This document shows positions 6,907 to 14,696 of a DNA stretch of 21,567 nucleotides, piece by piece. The DNA lies in assembly GCA_964641715.1 (NCBI GenBank), contig CAZXMB010000029.1, forward strand, positions 1 through 21,567. The letters run 5' to 3'. How positions within the stretch are numbered: the stretch's first letter is position 1; each line of letters begins with the position of its first letter. This DNA is from CAZXMB01 sp964641715. GTDB taxonomy: Bacteria; Desulfobacterota; BSN033; UBA1163. The notes beneath the pieces are model-generated. The model ran no database searches. It worked only from the letters and a program-made list of their open reading frames with translations, and was not told the origin of the DNA. Position numbers and translations under genes: made by a program.

Positions 6907-7853
6907 TATATCTTTCTGGTCCTTGGCAGTATCCCCCTCTCCTTCATCCATCCCAGGAGACCCTGTGGAAAGAATAAGATCAATGTCATGAGGATGCCTC
7001 CGAAGAAAGCCATATAAAGGAGCGTTAATTCCGCCCAGAGGATCTCATGGATAAAGGTGAAAAGGGTCGCTCCGAGGACCGGACCAAAGACCGTCCCCAC
7101 CCCGCCGAAGAGGGTCATCACAATGGGAGTGAGGGTGAGCTGGATATTGAAAGCATAGTTTGGGTCAATATAATTCTGATAGGTACAATGGATCGCTCCT
7201 CCCAATCCCACCAGAAAGCCGCTGAGGGCAAAGGCGATGATCTTATCTCTTGTGGTATGGATCCCCAGGGTCTCTGCCGCCTGTTCATCCTCCCGAATGG
7301 CCATCAGACGGAGGCCGAATTTGGAAGAAGTGATCCTGTAACAGATGAGGACGGTGATGAAGGCAAGAAGAAGAATTGACCAGTATAGGGTGGGCAGGTG
7401 AATTCCTGCGACGAAGGGAACCCCCTTCCCTCCGTGGGTGATGGGTTCGAGATATCCCGTTCCGAAGAGTTCTCTCGTTCCCTCTGTGAGTGCCACCATT
7501 GAGATGGCAAAGTAGACTCCTCTGATTCTGAGAAGGATATAGCCAACTCCGATGGAAACGATACAGATGAAGAGGGCTCCCATGGGCCAGGCCAAAAGCC
7601 AGAACCATCGGTAGTCGGCGATAAGAAGGCTGCTCACATATCCGCTCACGCCGATAAACCAGGCCAGGCCGAAATTGGTATACCCTGTCAAACCCGAGAA
7701 GAGGTTCCAACCGGACGCATAGACCGTAAAGATCAAAATAAGAACCAGGAGGGTAATCCAATAGTCCGTGGCAAAAAAAGGGACGAAGATGAGAAAGGCC
7801 ATCAACAGCATCATTCCAATCAGGGCTCGATTTTTATTTATTAAATTCGCCAT
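6906..7853 (-). CDS. livM: Branched-chain amino acid-type ABC permease LivM
   Basis: The 315-residue inner-membrane permease has about nine hydrophobic segments and the family loop containing GLRLMAIREDEQAAETLGI (near 182-200), which couples to the ATPase. An early conserved stretch, ASGWNLFSGLTGYTNFG (46-62), is also typical of LivM. It pairs with LivH to form the translocation path. The ATG at 7853 fits the family start but has a poor ribosome site (GATG about 9 nt upstream). It is separated from livH by 171 bp containing a heptamer repeat, unusual for an operon whose genes are otherwise tightly packed. Confidence 0.95.
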   Translation of the reverse strand: MANLINKNRALIGMMLLMAFLIFVPFFATDYWITLLVLILIFTVYASGWNLFSGLTGYTNFGLAWFIGVSGYVSSLLIADYRWFWLLAWPMGALFICIVSIGVGYILLRIRGVYFAISMVALTEGTRELFGTGYLEPITHGGKGVPFVAGIHLPTLYWSILLLAFITVLICYRITSSKFGLRLMAIREDEQAAETLGIHTTRDKIIAFALSGFLVGLGGAIHCTYQNYIDPNYAFNIQLTLTPIVMTLFGGVGTVFGPVLGATLFTFIHEILWAELTLLYMAFFGGILMTLILFFPQGLLGWMKERGILPRTRKI

Positions 7854-7920
7854 AACGGATACATCTTTTAAATGGTCTTCGGGTTAAGGTGACGAAGCCC
7901 GTTTGCGCGAAAAACAGACT

Positions 7921-7975
7921 ATGAACGATAAACAATGAACTGTTCATCATTTATCGTTTATCGTTTAACGTTCAT
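7921..7975. repeat. Heptamer repeat forming an imperfect palindrome
   Basis: On the minus strand the units ATGAACG, TTAAACG, ATAAACG, ATAAATG and ATGAACA follow in tandem. They are then mirrored by inverted units (TGTTTAT, CGTTCAT), so the array can fold on itself. It lies between livM and livH. The rest of 7854-8024 holds nothing I can identify. Confidence 0.65.
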
Positions 7976-8024
7976 CATACTAACGAAACAGGCATCTTTG
8001 CCCTCACCTATTAACAATGAACCT

Positions 8025-8876
8025 TTATTTTTTAAAGAGTCCGGTGGGCCTGAGCAGGAGGATGGTCAGGATGATCATCGAAGGGATGATCTGTGCCATC
8101 TTGGCGCTCATATATTGAGTGACCAGGCTCTCTAATACTCCGATGATCAATCCTCCCACCAGGGCCCCCTGGATACTTCCCAATCCACCCAGCACCACGA
8201 CGGCAAAGGCCTTGGAGATATAACTTCCTCCCATCTGAGGAAAGATGACCCATTGAAGGCTCACAATGGCTCCCGCTGCCCCGGCCAAACCAATTCCCAT
8301 CCCGAAGGTCAGGGCCCTCATCTTCATCGTATCAATGCCGCAGACCAATGCCACTTCCGAATTCTGTGAAGTCGCCCTGATCCCCTTTCCCATCTTCGAA
8401 TATTTCAAAAAGGCGAAGAGGGCGAGGGTGATGCCGAGAGCCAGGAAAAAAGAGAGGGTCTTGCTCTTGGCAAAAACCAATCCCATGATCGGAAAGTAAC
8501 CCGTCAGATAGGATACGGACCGATAGGTATTGGTCCAGAAAAACTGGGCTGAATTCCAGATCAATATCGACATCCCGAAAGTGAGAATCAATGCAGAGAG
8601 TTCCGGCGCCTTAATCAATCTCTCCGTGATCCGTTTGTGGATCATCATCCCGAAAAAGAAGAAAAGAGGGATCGAGAGGAGGACCGAAAGCAAAGGGTTG
8701 ATATGAAAAAGGCTGAAGGCCCAGAAGGCGAAGTAGGCTCCTAACATGACAAACTCACCATGGGCAATGTTGACAATTCCCACCACTCCCCAGACCAGCG
8801 TGAGCCCCATTCCCACCAGGCCGTATACAGAGCCCAACATCAACCCTCTGACGAGGATCTCAATGAAGTTGATCAT
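8025..8876 (-). CDS. livH: Branched-chain amino acid-type ABC permease LivH
   Basis: The 283-residue inner-membrane permease has about eight hydrophobic segments. The opening GSVYGLVGMGLTLVWGV, the block GIVNIAHGEFVMLGAY (33-48) and the ATPase-coupling loop GKGIRATSQNSEVALVCGI are diagnostic of LivH. GGLGSIQGALVGGL near the C-terminus is also typical. It lies 18 bp after the binding-protein gene. The ribosome site is weak, so translational coupling to that gene is likely. It forms the membrane channel with LivM, energised by LivG and LivF. Confidence 0.95.
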   Translation of the reverse strand: MINFIEILVRGLMLGSVYGLVGMGLTLVWGVVGIVNIAHGEFVMLGAYFAFWAFSLFHINPLLSVLLSIPLFFFFGMMIHKRITERLIKAPELSALILTFGMSILIWNSAQFFWTNTYRSVSYLTGYFPIMGLVFAKSKTLSFFLALGITLALFAFLKYSKMGKGIRATSQNSEVALVCGIDTMKMRALTFGMGIGLAGAAGAIVSLQWVIFPQMGGSYISKAFAVVVLGGLGSIQGALVGGLIIGVLESLVTQYMSAKMAQIIPSMIILTILLLRPTGLFKK

Positions 8877-8894
8877 GGCAAAATTTTATTGTGA

Positions 8895-10220
8895 TTACTT
8901 TCCCCATCCCGGGAAAGGATAGACCACCTCTGAGGTCTTGCTCCCTTTGGGATAGACGATCTGTTTGGCCATCCCCTGGATGGCCACCTGGTTGGGAAGC
9001 AGTTTCTTCCCTCCTGCCTTTTGCCACTGGATGAGATTGGTGGCCTTACCCATCTGCCAGCCCGAATCAGGATGGCCAAGGGGATTGACTTCATATTCAC
9101 CAAAGATGGTAACCGTTTTAATGGAGTAGAGTTTATCCCTCAATGCCTTCTTATCCTCGATGTTTCCAACCTCTTTCACCGCCCTTTCCAGGATCTGTCC
9201 GGCGGCAAAACCGGCAGCCGCATGATAGGATGGCTCTTTGTTGTACTCTTTCAGGTAGGCCCTGTAGAATTCGATATTTCCGGGTGTCTTGACAAAAGGC
9301 TCCCAGAACGTCTCCCCCGTGACATAGGCTCCATCGCCTTTCAGGGAGTTGGCAAAATCCGCAATGGCCGGCCCGACCAGGAACCCGAAGAGTTTCGGTG
9401 TGGCATTGACAGCCTTGGCTGCCTTCATCAATCCGATCGAATCGGGAAGATAACCTCCTCCTAAGATCAAATCAGGCTTCTTGGACCATGCCTTCGAAAG
9501 GATGGGTTCCCAGTCCGCTGTCTCTTTGGGATAGGCCTCATCGAGGACGACCTCCATTCCCATCTCTTTCGCTTTTGCAATCAGGGGCCTCGATGCACCG
9601 ATGGGAAAGGGGGTATCCGAATAGATGAAGGCAACGGTCTTCGCCCCCTTCTCCTTCCCGATCATGAGACATCCGTAGAGATTCTTCCATGCAGGAGGAA
9701 GGACCCCGACAAACCACTCCCTTTTCTTCCCTTCCCAGATGACCGGCGCATTGGCTAACGGAGTGATAATGGGGATTCGATATTCCTCCGCCAAAGGGGC
9801 AATGGCATTGGAGGCAGGACTTCCATAAGGACCCAATATCAGTTCCACCTTGTCCGAGACGATTAATTTCCGGACCATCTTATTGGACTCACTGGGATCG
9901 CTCTTGTCATCGTAGACGACAAACTCCACCTGCCTTCCGAGAAGCCCCGGCCCGGGACAACCCAATTTCTCCACTTCCCCGAAGGTACATCCCTTCTCAT
10001 TGATGATCTTCCCCCAGAGCTTGTATCCTCCCACCTCCAGTTCTCCCTCGCGGGCCATCGACCCGGTCAGAGAGATGGAAACCCCGATCTTAATGGGAGG
10101 TTTTCTCTGGGCAAAGACCTTCTTTACCGAAAAACCGCCCATCCCAAAGGCTGCTGTCCCTAACGCTGCTCTCTTCAAAAAGTCCCTCCTGCTCAATTCC
10201 TTCTCTCTCTCTTTTTTCAT
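8895..10220 (-). CDS. Tat-exported LivK-like ABC substrate-binding protein
   Basis: This 441-residue periplasmic binding protein of the LivK/Peripla_BP_6 type should deliver its ligand to LivHMGF. The N-terminus has a twin-arginine signal, SRRDFLKRAALG (10-21), followed by a hydrophobic stretch and FAQ before the mature start, so it is probably exported folded. The mature part begins IKIGVSISLTGSMAREGE, the usual first strand and ligand loop, and LILGPYGSPASNAIAPLAEE is the conserved second loop. The ligand may be an amino acid, amide or other small carboxylate; sequence alone does not decide. GGAGGAAA precedes the ATG. It is the first gene of the liv operon. Confidence 0.93.
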   Translation of the reverse strand: MKKEREKELSRRDFLKRAALGTAAFGMGGFSVKKVFAQRKPPIKIGVSISLTGSMAREGELEVGGYKLWGKIINEKGCTFGEVEKLGCPGPGLLGRQVEFVVYDDKSDPSESNKMVRKLIVSDKVELILGPYGSPASNAIAPLAEEYRIPIITPLANAPVIWEGKKREWFVGVLPPAWKNLYGCLMIGKEKGAKTVAFIYSDTPFPIGASRPLIAKAKEMGMEVVLDEAYPKETADWEPILSKAWSKKPDLILGGGYLPDSIGLMKAAKAVNATPKLFGFLVGPAIADFANSLKGDGAYVTGETFWEPFVKTPGNIEFYRAYLKEYNKEPSYHAAAGFAAGQILERAVKEVGNIEDKKALRDKLYSIKTVTIFGEYEVNPLGHPDSGWQMGKATNLIQWQKAGGKKLLPNQVAIQGMAKQIVYPKGSKTSEVVYPFPGWGK

Positions 10221-10262
10221 GTTGATCTTTCCTCCTTCTCTTTAGACTCACTACCGAAGTGA

Positions 10263-10291
10263 AATTAACAAATTTCTATTTTTTCTGTCAA
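10263..10291 (-). promoter_or_regulatory. Possible sigma-70 promoter of the liv operon
   Basis: On the minus strand TTGACA (10291-10286) and a weak TTAATT (10268-10263) are 17 bp apart, 43 bp before the binding-protein start. The -35 box lies inside the last codons of the deformylase remnant. The -10 match is poor. Confidence 0.4.
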
Positions 10292-10468
10292 ATTAGGGTC
10301 AATTGCTCGCGAAAGGGCCAATATCCCATCCAGATGATCGCATTCGTGCTGTAACAACCGAGAGAGGTCATCCTCCAGCACCCTGCCCTGTTCTTTCCAT
10401 TCCAGGTCTCTGTAAATGATCCGGCATCGTTGATGCCTCTTCACCCTGACCAGCAGATAAGGATCGGA
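10265..10468 (-). pseudogene. def: 3' remnant of a peptide deformylase gene
   Basis: The reading frame ending with TAA at 10265-10267 encodes the C-terminal third of a peptide deformylase: SDPYLLVRVKRHQRCRIIYR, then the metal-binding motif HECDHLDG (10348 down to 10325), then a short tail. Motifs 1 (GxGxAAxQ) and 2 (EGCLS) are missing, and the frame is closed upstream by TGA at 10469-10471. About 67 of roughly 170 residues remain, so no working enzyme can be made. The remnant begins exactly where the tautomerase start at 10526 loses its similarity. It is a deletion scar or an assembly join. Confidence 0.75.
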
Positions 10469-10526
10469 TCATCTCTTTTCTCTTCGCCTTATCCAGCACT
10501 GGCCCGTAAAAAAAGATGGTTGGCAT
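10368..10526 (-). pseudogene. 5' remnant of a tautomerase gene read into deformylase DNA
   Basis: A 52-codon frame starts with ATG at 10526, preceded by AAGGAGG five bases upstream. Its first 20 residues (MPTIFFYGPVLDKAKRKEMI) look like the start of a 4-oxalocrotonate tautomerase-family protein, with the catalytic Pro directly after the initiator Met. After about residue 22 the frame continues into out-of-frame deformylase DNA (residues such as QGEEASTM are not tautomerase-like) and stops at 10368. The gene lies 13 bp after the thioesterase stop, so it was the next operon member before the break. Confidence 0.65.
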
Positions 10527-10539
10527 CTCTCCCTCCTTA

Positions 10540-10992
10540 TTAATCCAAAACAGGTTTGATCTTACTCTGGTGGACGGATCTAAGGGTCACGATGGCCTTA
10601 GCGACCAATTCCTCTCCATCCCCCCTCCGGTCAAATACTTCACTCTCCCCGACCAGAATCTGTCCCCCTTCCCGAAGAATTTTCGACCTGCAAATAAGGG
10701 CATGGCCATAGGCGGGTCGGAGAAAGTTGATCTTAAATTCGATGGTGAGGATCCGATAGTCCTTAGGAACCAGGCTGAAGGCGGCATAACCCGCTGTATG
10801 GTCAGCCATGGTTGCAATCACCCCCGCATGGATATAATGATCCTGCTGGCGATGGCGATTGTAGATCTTCAGCCGGGACTCCAGGTAGCCTTTTTGATAA
10901 CGGACTGCTTTATATCCCACATCTTCGATGAATCCCCTCGAATAATCCTTCTTCAAAAACTGAATTCGTTTTAAAGACAGCCCCTTTTCCAT
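10540..10992 (-). CDS. PaaI-like hotdog-fold thioesterase
   Basis: The 150-residue protein fits the single-domain hotdog thioesterase family, which hydrolyses acyl-CoA thioesters as a dimer or tetramer in the cytoplasm. The active-site helix region is IHAGVIATMADHTAGYAA (54-71), with HxG at 55-57 and the candidate catalytic D64. IEFKINFLRPAYG (84-96) is the following conserved strand typical of PaaI. The native substrate is not predictable. GAGAGGAA just upstream supports the ATG. It lies in a minus-strand run after the two small proteins at 11095-11970, and before the broken tautomerase gene. Confidence 0.85.
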   Translation of the reverse strand: MEKGLSLKRIQFLKKDYSRGFIEDVGYKAVRYQKGYLESRLKIYNRHRQQDHYIHAGVIATMADHTAGYAAFSLVPKDYRILTIEFKINFLRPAYGHALICRSKILREGGQILVGESEVFDRRGDGEELVAKAIVTLRSVHQSKIKPVLD

Positions 10993-11094
10993 AAGCTTCC
11001 TCTCTATGAAATATTTTATATTTTATCTTAACATCCGCCATTACCTCATATCATCCAAACCCCTCGATGGGATATTCGTTTCCCATCCCTTCTC

Positions 11095-11406
11095 TCATTT
11101 CATTGGAGAGGGTGCCAATAGACCTGCCAGGGCTCCCACTGCAGCCGAACCCAGTGCAATCAAACCTTCGGGGATGGCCACTGCGGTTTTGATGCTCAAG
11201 TAGAAGCCTCCGAGGATGGTCAGAATGACGGTAACACCGAGAAAGGCCACAACCAGACGGTAGATCCACCGGTCCGATTGAAGGGGAGTGGATATTTTCT
11301 GCAGGCCTCCAAGGATTTTGACCTTCTGATCCGGAGGTAAAGAAGGATCATTGGTCACCTGTTCCATCAACTCCTTCAGGGTTTCTTTAATATTATCTGA
11401 CCTCAT
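11095..11406 (-). CDS. Small two-helix membrane protein of unknown function
   Basis: The 103-residue protein has a charged N-terminal half (DNIKETLKELMEQVTNDPSL) and two predicted membrane helices: about 48-70 (LVVAFLGVTVILTILGGFYL) and about 78-98, the latter Ala/Gly-rich (LIALGSAAVGALAGLLAP). The N-terminal domain is probably cytoplasmic. AAAGGAGG lies a few bases upstream of the ATG. I do not recognise the family. It lies 45 bp after the DUF2914-like gene and is probably co-transcribed with it. The 102 bp between it and the thioesterase gene are AT-rich with no clear signal. Confidence 0.8.
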   Translation of the reverse strand: MRSDNIKETLKELMEQVTNDPSLPPDQKVKILGGLQKISTPLQSDRWIYRLVVAFLGVTVILTILGGFYLSIKTAVAIPEGLIALGSAAVGALAGLLAPSPMK

Positions 11407-11451
11407 CTGTTCCTCCTTTCCCGTAAGGGGTAGAGAGCAGAGCGCTCGGGG

Positions 11452-11970
11452 TCACTTGATGAATCGAATCACGATTTCCGGGCGGAAGGCCTCTGTTCCG
11501 GAGCCGGATTTTTTAACGGATTTTCTGTTGGCATCCAGAACGGAGACATACCAGTGTCCCTCCGTCAAGTTTCGTTTAACGCTATAAGTTCGCCAGGTGA
11601 AAGATCCCTTGCGTTTCGCCTCCCCCATTATCTTCTCCCGCAATTCAAACCATCTCTCTTTTGTAATCCCAATATTGATGACATCGGTCACTCCCTTCTC
11701 CGAAGCCCAGGCATGATAGATGGGCATTTCCCCTTTGGCCTCAAGCATGGTCAGAGCCCGCTCCCCTCCCCGGATCTCCATCCAGAAAAAAATTCCTTCT
11801 CCTCTTTTAATCTCCGCAGTACCTGTGAATGATTTTTGGGGTTCATTTCCCCCCATGCCCCCGCAAAAGGACTCTCTTTCCACCTCGAATAAGGGCTGGC
11901 CATGGACGCGAGCATGGAGGGATAAAAAGGCTAAAAATAAAGAGGTAAAGATAAGGTATCGCACGAGCAT
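11452..11970 (-). CDS. Secreted DUF2914-like protein
   Basis: From the ATG at 11970 the product has 172 residues, with a signal peptide (MLVRYLIFTSLFLAFLSL and so on, cut near HARVHG). The C-terminal half resembles DUF2914: a tyrosine/histidine/tryptophan strand (MPIYHAWASEKG) followed by SFTWRTYSVKRNLTEGHWYV and VLDANRKSV, the usual WR-ySsk and GxWyV-vlD pattern. Function of the family is unknown; a periplasmic location is likely. An ATG at 12009 would add 13 residues before the signal peptide and is less likely. A strong sigma-70 promoter (12051-12079) lies upstream, so it heads the run 11970-10540. Confidence 0.75.
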   Translation of the reverse strand: MLVRYLIFTSLFLAFLSLHARVHGQPLFEVERESFCGGMGGNEPQKSFTGTAEIKRGEGIFFWMEIRGGERALTMLEAKGEMPIYHAWASEKGVTDVINIGITKERWFELREKIMGEAKRKGSFTWRTYSVKRNLTEGHWYVSVLDANRKSVKKSGSGTEAFRPEIVIRFIK

Positions 11971-12050
11971 CTTTTCAGTGTTGATCAGTCGGGCATAGGA
12001 GGCTGGCATAGGGCTCCATCCCCCTTCTGGATCTTAAGCGAATTGAGATC

Positions 12051-12079
12051 ACTATATTGAAATTGCGGTTGGCCGTCAA
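12051..12079 (-). promoter_or_regulatory. Sigma-70 promoter of the DUF2914-like operon
   Basis: On the minus strand TTGACG (12079-12074) and TATAGT (12056-12051) are separated by 17 bp. The start site would be near 12044. It lies in the short space after the hybrid kinase gene. Confidence 0.75.
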
Positions 12080-12111
12080 GGGGAGTGAGAGAGATCCGGA
12101 TGGTCTTGCTT

Positions 12112-14115
12112 TCAGGTCGAAAAAGAGCCAGGGGATGAATCCAGCACCTCGCGTATCTTCCTGGTCAACTCTAAAGGGGAGAAGGGCTTCTGTAAAAACG
12201 GGGCATCGGGATTGAGTGAGGTCTGACGGGTGATGGCTTCATCTGTATAACCGGAGATAAAGAGGATTCTCGCATCAGGATGAAGGATCTTGAACTGCTC
12301 AACCAGTTGTTTTCCTCCCATCTGGGGCATCACCAGATCGGTAAGAAGGAGATGGATGGGTTGCCCCATGGATCGACGGGCCAATTCCATGGCTTCATCT
12401 CCATTGGCTGCCTCCAATACGGTGTAGCCCTGACCACGCAGAACCCGGGCGGAAAAGCCACGCAATGAATCCTCATCCTCCACGAAGAGGATCGTCTCGT
12501 TTCCCCTTGGAAAATCAATTCCTTCCTCCCGGGGGGAAATTTCGTCCGCCTCCTCCTCCACCCGTGGCAGGTAGATCTTGAAGGTTGTTCCCTGACCCGG
12601 CTCACTATAGACCCATATATTTCCTCCACTCTGCTTGATAATGCCATAGACCGTGGAGAGTCCCAATCCTGTCCCCTTCCCTTTTGTTTTGGTCGTAAAG
12701 AACGGATCAAAGATCCTCTCTTTGACCTCTGGGGACATCCCGCAGCCCGTGTCCGTCACAGAGAGTAAAACAAAACGGCCGGGGACCACGCTGAAATGGG
12801 ATTGGGCATAGGTTTCGTCCAATTCAACATTCCGGATCTCGATGACGAGCTTCCCCCCGTTCGGCATCGCATCCCTCGCATTGACCACCAGATTGAGGAT
12901 GACCTGTTCCATTTGATTGGGATCGGTCTTCACCTTTCCGATCTCTCCGGCCGGACGGATGATCAACTCGATATCCTCTCCGATGATGCGGCCCAGCATC
13001 TTCTCCAGCCCTCTCACAAGCTGGTTCAGGTCGATCACCATCATATCCAGGGCCTGGCGCCGGCTGATGGCAAGGAGCCGATTCGTCAATTCAGCGGCCC
13101 GATCGGTCGTCTTCTTAATCTCCCTCAGATTCTCTGTCAGGGGATCATCCTCTTTGAGCCTCATCAGGGAGAGCTGGCTATAGCCACTGAGGACCGTAAA
13201 GAGATTATTTAAATCATGGGCAATGCCACCCGCCAACCGGCCCACGGTCTCCATTTTCTGGGCCTGAAGAAACTGGGTCTCGAGTTGTTTCCATTCGGTG
13301 ATGTCCTCCACCATATGAACGGTGGACTGAGGTTCACCATTTAGACCGCAAATCAGGGAGACATTCAGACGGCCCCAGAGGACTGAGCCCCCTTTTCGCA
13401 GATAACGCTTCTCCACCTGGTAGTGGTCCTGCTTTCCCTCAAGCAACTTTTCATAAAGGTCGAGATCCGTGGTGATGTCATCCGGATGAATGAAGTCATT
13501 AAAGACTCTATTGAAAAGCTCTTCCCCCCTGTACCCGAGCATCTTTTGAAGCGCCCGGTTACTCTCCATGATCCGGCCCTCCCTGTTGATCAAAGCGATC
13601 CCCACGGCGATCTCTTCAAATACGGTCCTAAATTTTGCCTCGCTCTTCTGGGCCATCTCCTTGGTTCTTAGAGTCTCTGAAATATCAAATAGGACTCCCT
13701 CAATATAACAGGGTGCACCCGTATCATCCCTCACCACATTGGCCTCATCCCGTACCCAGACAATACGGCCATCACTGGCAATCAAACGATATTCGGAGGA
13801 GAAGGGAAGACCGTTTCGGTGACTCTTATAAAATTCTCCGAGCACGCGTCTCCGGTCTTCGGGATAGATCTGTTTTAACCAGAGTTGGGAATCGGTGAAC
13901 CACTGAGCCAATGGGAAACCCAGCATTGCCTCGATCTGGGGGCTGATGTAGAGCCGGCCCCCTGTTTCATCAAGGGCAGTGATGTAGAACACCGCCGGGA
14001 CCCGTTCAACCAGGTCGCGATAATCGATTTTAAAATTCTGTGGATAGTCTTCTGATCGGCCAGCCTCTCCATTCCTCTTTTCAGGTTGGCCTTTCCTTCC
14101 GTCCACCTGCTCCAA
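12112..14115 (-). CDS. Soluble PAS-PAS hybrid histidine kinase with receiver
   Basis: The 667-residue protein has no membrane segment. Domains in order: PAS (about 33-150, with YISPQIEAMLGF), PAS (about 160-280, ending VEDITEWKQ), HisKA with phospho-acceptor H300 in GGIAHDLNN, HATPase with N-box NLVVNARDAMPNGG (408-421), G1 DTGCGM (455-460) and G2 GTGLGL (481-486), then a C-terminal receiver with phospho-acceptor D593 in LLTDLVMP and K643 in QKPF. It senses an internal signal and can relay phosphate to its own receiver. TTG at 14115 is the start, with AAAGGAG five bases upstream. It lies 36 bp after the CheY-like gene and shares its sigma-54 promoter at 14562-14577, so it is a target of the activator at 18737-20113. 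Confidence 0.93.
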   Translation of the reverse strand: MEQVDGRKGQPEKRNGEAGRSEDYPQNFKIDYRDLVERVPAVFYITALDETGGRLYISPQIEAMLGFPLAQWFTDSQLWLKQIYPEDRRRVLGEFYKSHRNGLPFSSEYRLIASDGRIVWVRDEANVVRDDTGAPCYIEGVLFDISETLRTKEMAQKSEAKFRTVFEEIAVGIALINREGRIMESNRALQKMLGYRGEELFNRVFNDFIHPDDITTDLDLYEKLLEGKQDHYQVEKRYLRKGGSVLWGRLNVSLICGLNGEPQSTVHMVEDITEWKQLETQFLQAQKMETVGRLAGGIAHDLNNLFTVLSGYSQLSLMRLKEDDPLTENLREIKKTTDRAAELTNRLLAISRRQALDMMVIDLNQLVRGLEKMLGRIIGEDIELIIRPAGEIGKVKTDPNQMEQVILNLVVNARDAMPNGGKLVIEIRNVELDETYAQSHFSVVPGRFVLLSVTDTGCGMSPEVKERIFDPFFTTKTKGKGTGLGLSTVYGIIKQSGGNIWVYSEPGQGTTFKIYLPRVEEEADEISPREEGIDFPRGNETILFVEDEDSLRGFSARVLRGQGYTVLEAANGDEAMELARRSMGQPIHLLLTDLVMPQMGGKQLVEQFKILHPDARILFISGYTDEAITRQTSLNPDAPFLQKPFSPLELTRKIREVLDSSPGSFST

Positions 14116-14130
14116 GTCAACTCCTTTCCC

Positions 14131-14157
14131 TGAATGATTATGGCTGAATGATTATGG
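14131..14157. repeat. Two-copy 14-bp tandem repeat
   Basis: TGAATGATTATGG occurs at 14131-14143 and again at 14145-14157. The second copy includes the stop codon of the receiver gene, so it probably arose by local duplication that lengthened the spacer to the hybrid kinase gene. Confidence 0.6.
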
Positions 14158-14517
14158 GAAGACCTGTGAGGTAATCCTTTCCACTTCATGGATATCCAGA
14201 GGCTTCTTCAGATAATCAATCGCCCCTAAATCCCTCGCCTCTTCTTCCGTCTCTTCCTGATTGGTAGCAGTGATAATTACCACCTCCACCCTTTTCCGGT
14301 CTCCCTGAATCCTTTTCAGGATATCCAGTCCACCAAGCCCCGGCATCTTGATATCTAAAAACATCAACCGGGGAGGATCGTCCTCGAGAACCCTTAGGGC
14401 CTGATAACCGTTATCCGCCTTAATGAGATCATAACGGTCGCCCAGAAGAACCTCGAAGGAATCCAGGATCCCCTGATCATCATCCACCACCAGGATACGT
14501 TTAGAAAAGTTTCCCAT
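14152..14517 (-). CDS. Single-domain response regulator (CheY-like receiver)
   Basis: The 121-residue protein is one receiver domain with no output domain. The acidic pocket is D12-D14 (VVDDDQG), the phospho-acceptor D55 (LMFLDIKMPG), the switch residue region IITAT (81-85), and the conserved Lys K105 in KKPLD. It could act as a phosphate shuttle or sink for the hybrid kinase encoded 36 bp downstream. GAGGAGGAGAG precedes the ATG at 14517. It is the first gene behind a -24/-12 promoter (14562-14577), so its expression should need sigma-54 and the activator bound at 14674-14691. Confidence 0.93.
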   Translation of the reverse strand: MGNFSKRILVVDDDQGILDSFEVLLGDRYDLIKADNGYQALRVLEDDPPRLMFLDIKMPGLGGLDILKRIQGDRKRVEVVIITATNQEETEEEARDLGAIDYLKKPLDIHEVERITSQVFP

Positions 14518-14561
14518 CTCTCCTCCTCTTTCATGGAGAAAATTTTATCATTTATTTATAT

Positions 14562-14577
14562 AGCAAATTAGATGCCA
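14562..14577 (-). promoter_or_regulatory. Sigma-54 (-24/-12) promoter of the receiver/hybrid-kinase operon
   Basis: The minus strand reads TGGCATCTAATTTGCT (14577-14562): GG and GC are separated by exactly 10 bp and both elements match TGGCAC-N5-TTGCW well. The start site should be near 14551, giving a leader of about 33 nt. The motif shares TGGCATC and TTGCT with the promoter at 18477-18492. A perfect copy of the palindrome is centred about 131 bp upstream. Confidence 0.82.
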
Positions 14578-14668
14578 AAATGACTCTCGCGGAAATAAAA
14601 ATAAATTGCTTTAGATTTTAAATAGTTATGACGGGATGGCAAAAAGATGGTTCTTTTAGAAGGGGGCT

Positions 14669-14696
14669 CGAACTGTCAACTATTGTTGACAGTTCG
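14669..14696. promoter_or_regulatory. Perfect palindromic activator site (copy 1)
   Basis: CGAACTGTCAAC (14669-14680) and GTTGACAGTTCG (14685-14696) are perfect inverted repeats around TATT. The core 18-mer TGTCAACTATTGTTGACA (14674-14691) recurs in two variants at 18602 and 18682. It covers the last codons and stop of the kinase gene. There is no T tract, so an upstream activating sequence fits better than a terminator. Confidence 0.72.

Noticed and set aside
6067..6951. A single 294-residue ORF spanning livG and the run of N.
   Set aside because: Translation through N is meaningless; the ATPase domain starts at the ATG at 6777.
14669..14696. The dyad at the end of the kinase gene as a rho-independent terminator.
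   Set aside because: No T tract follows on either strand, and related sequences occur at 18602 and 18682 where no gene ends in that way.
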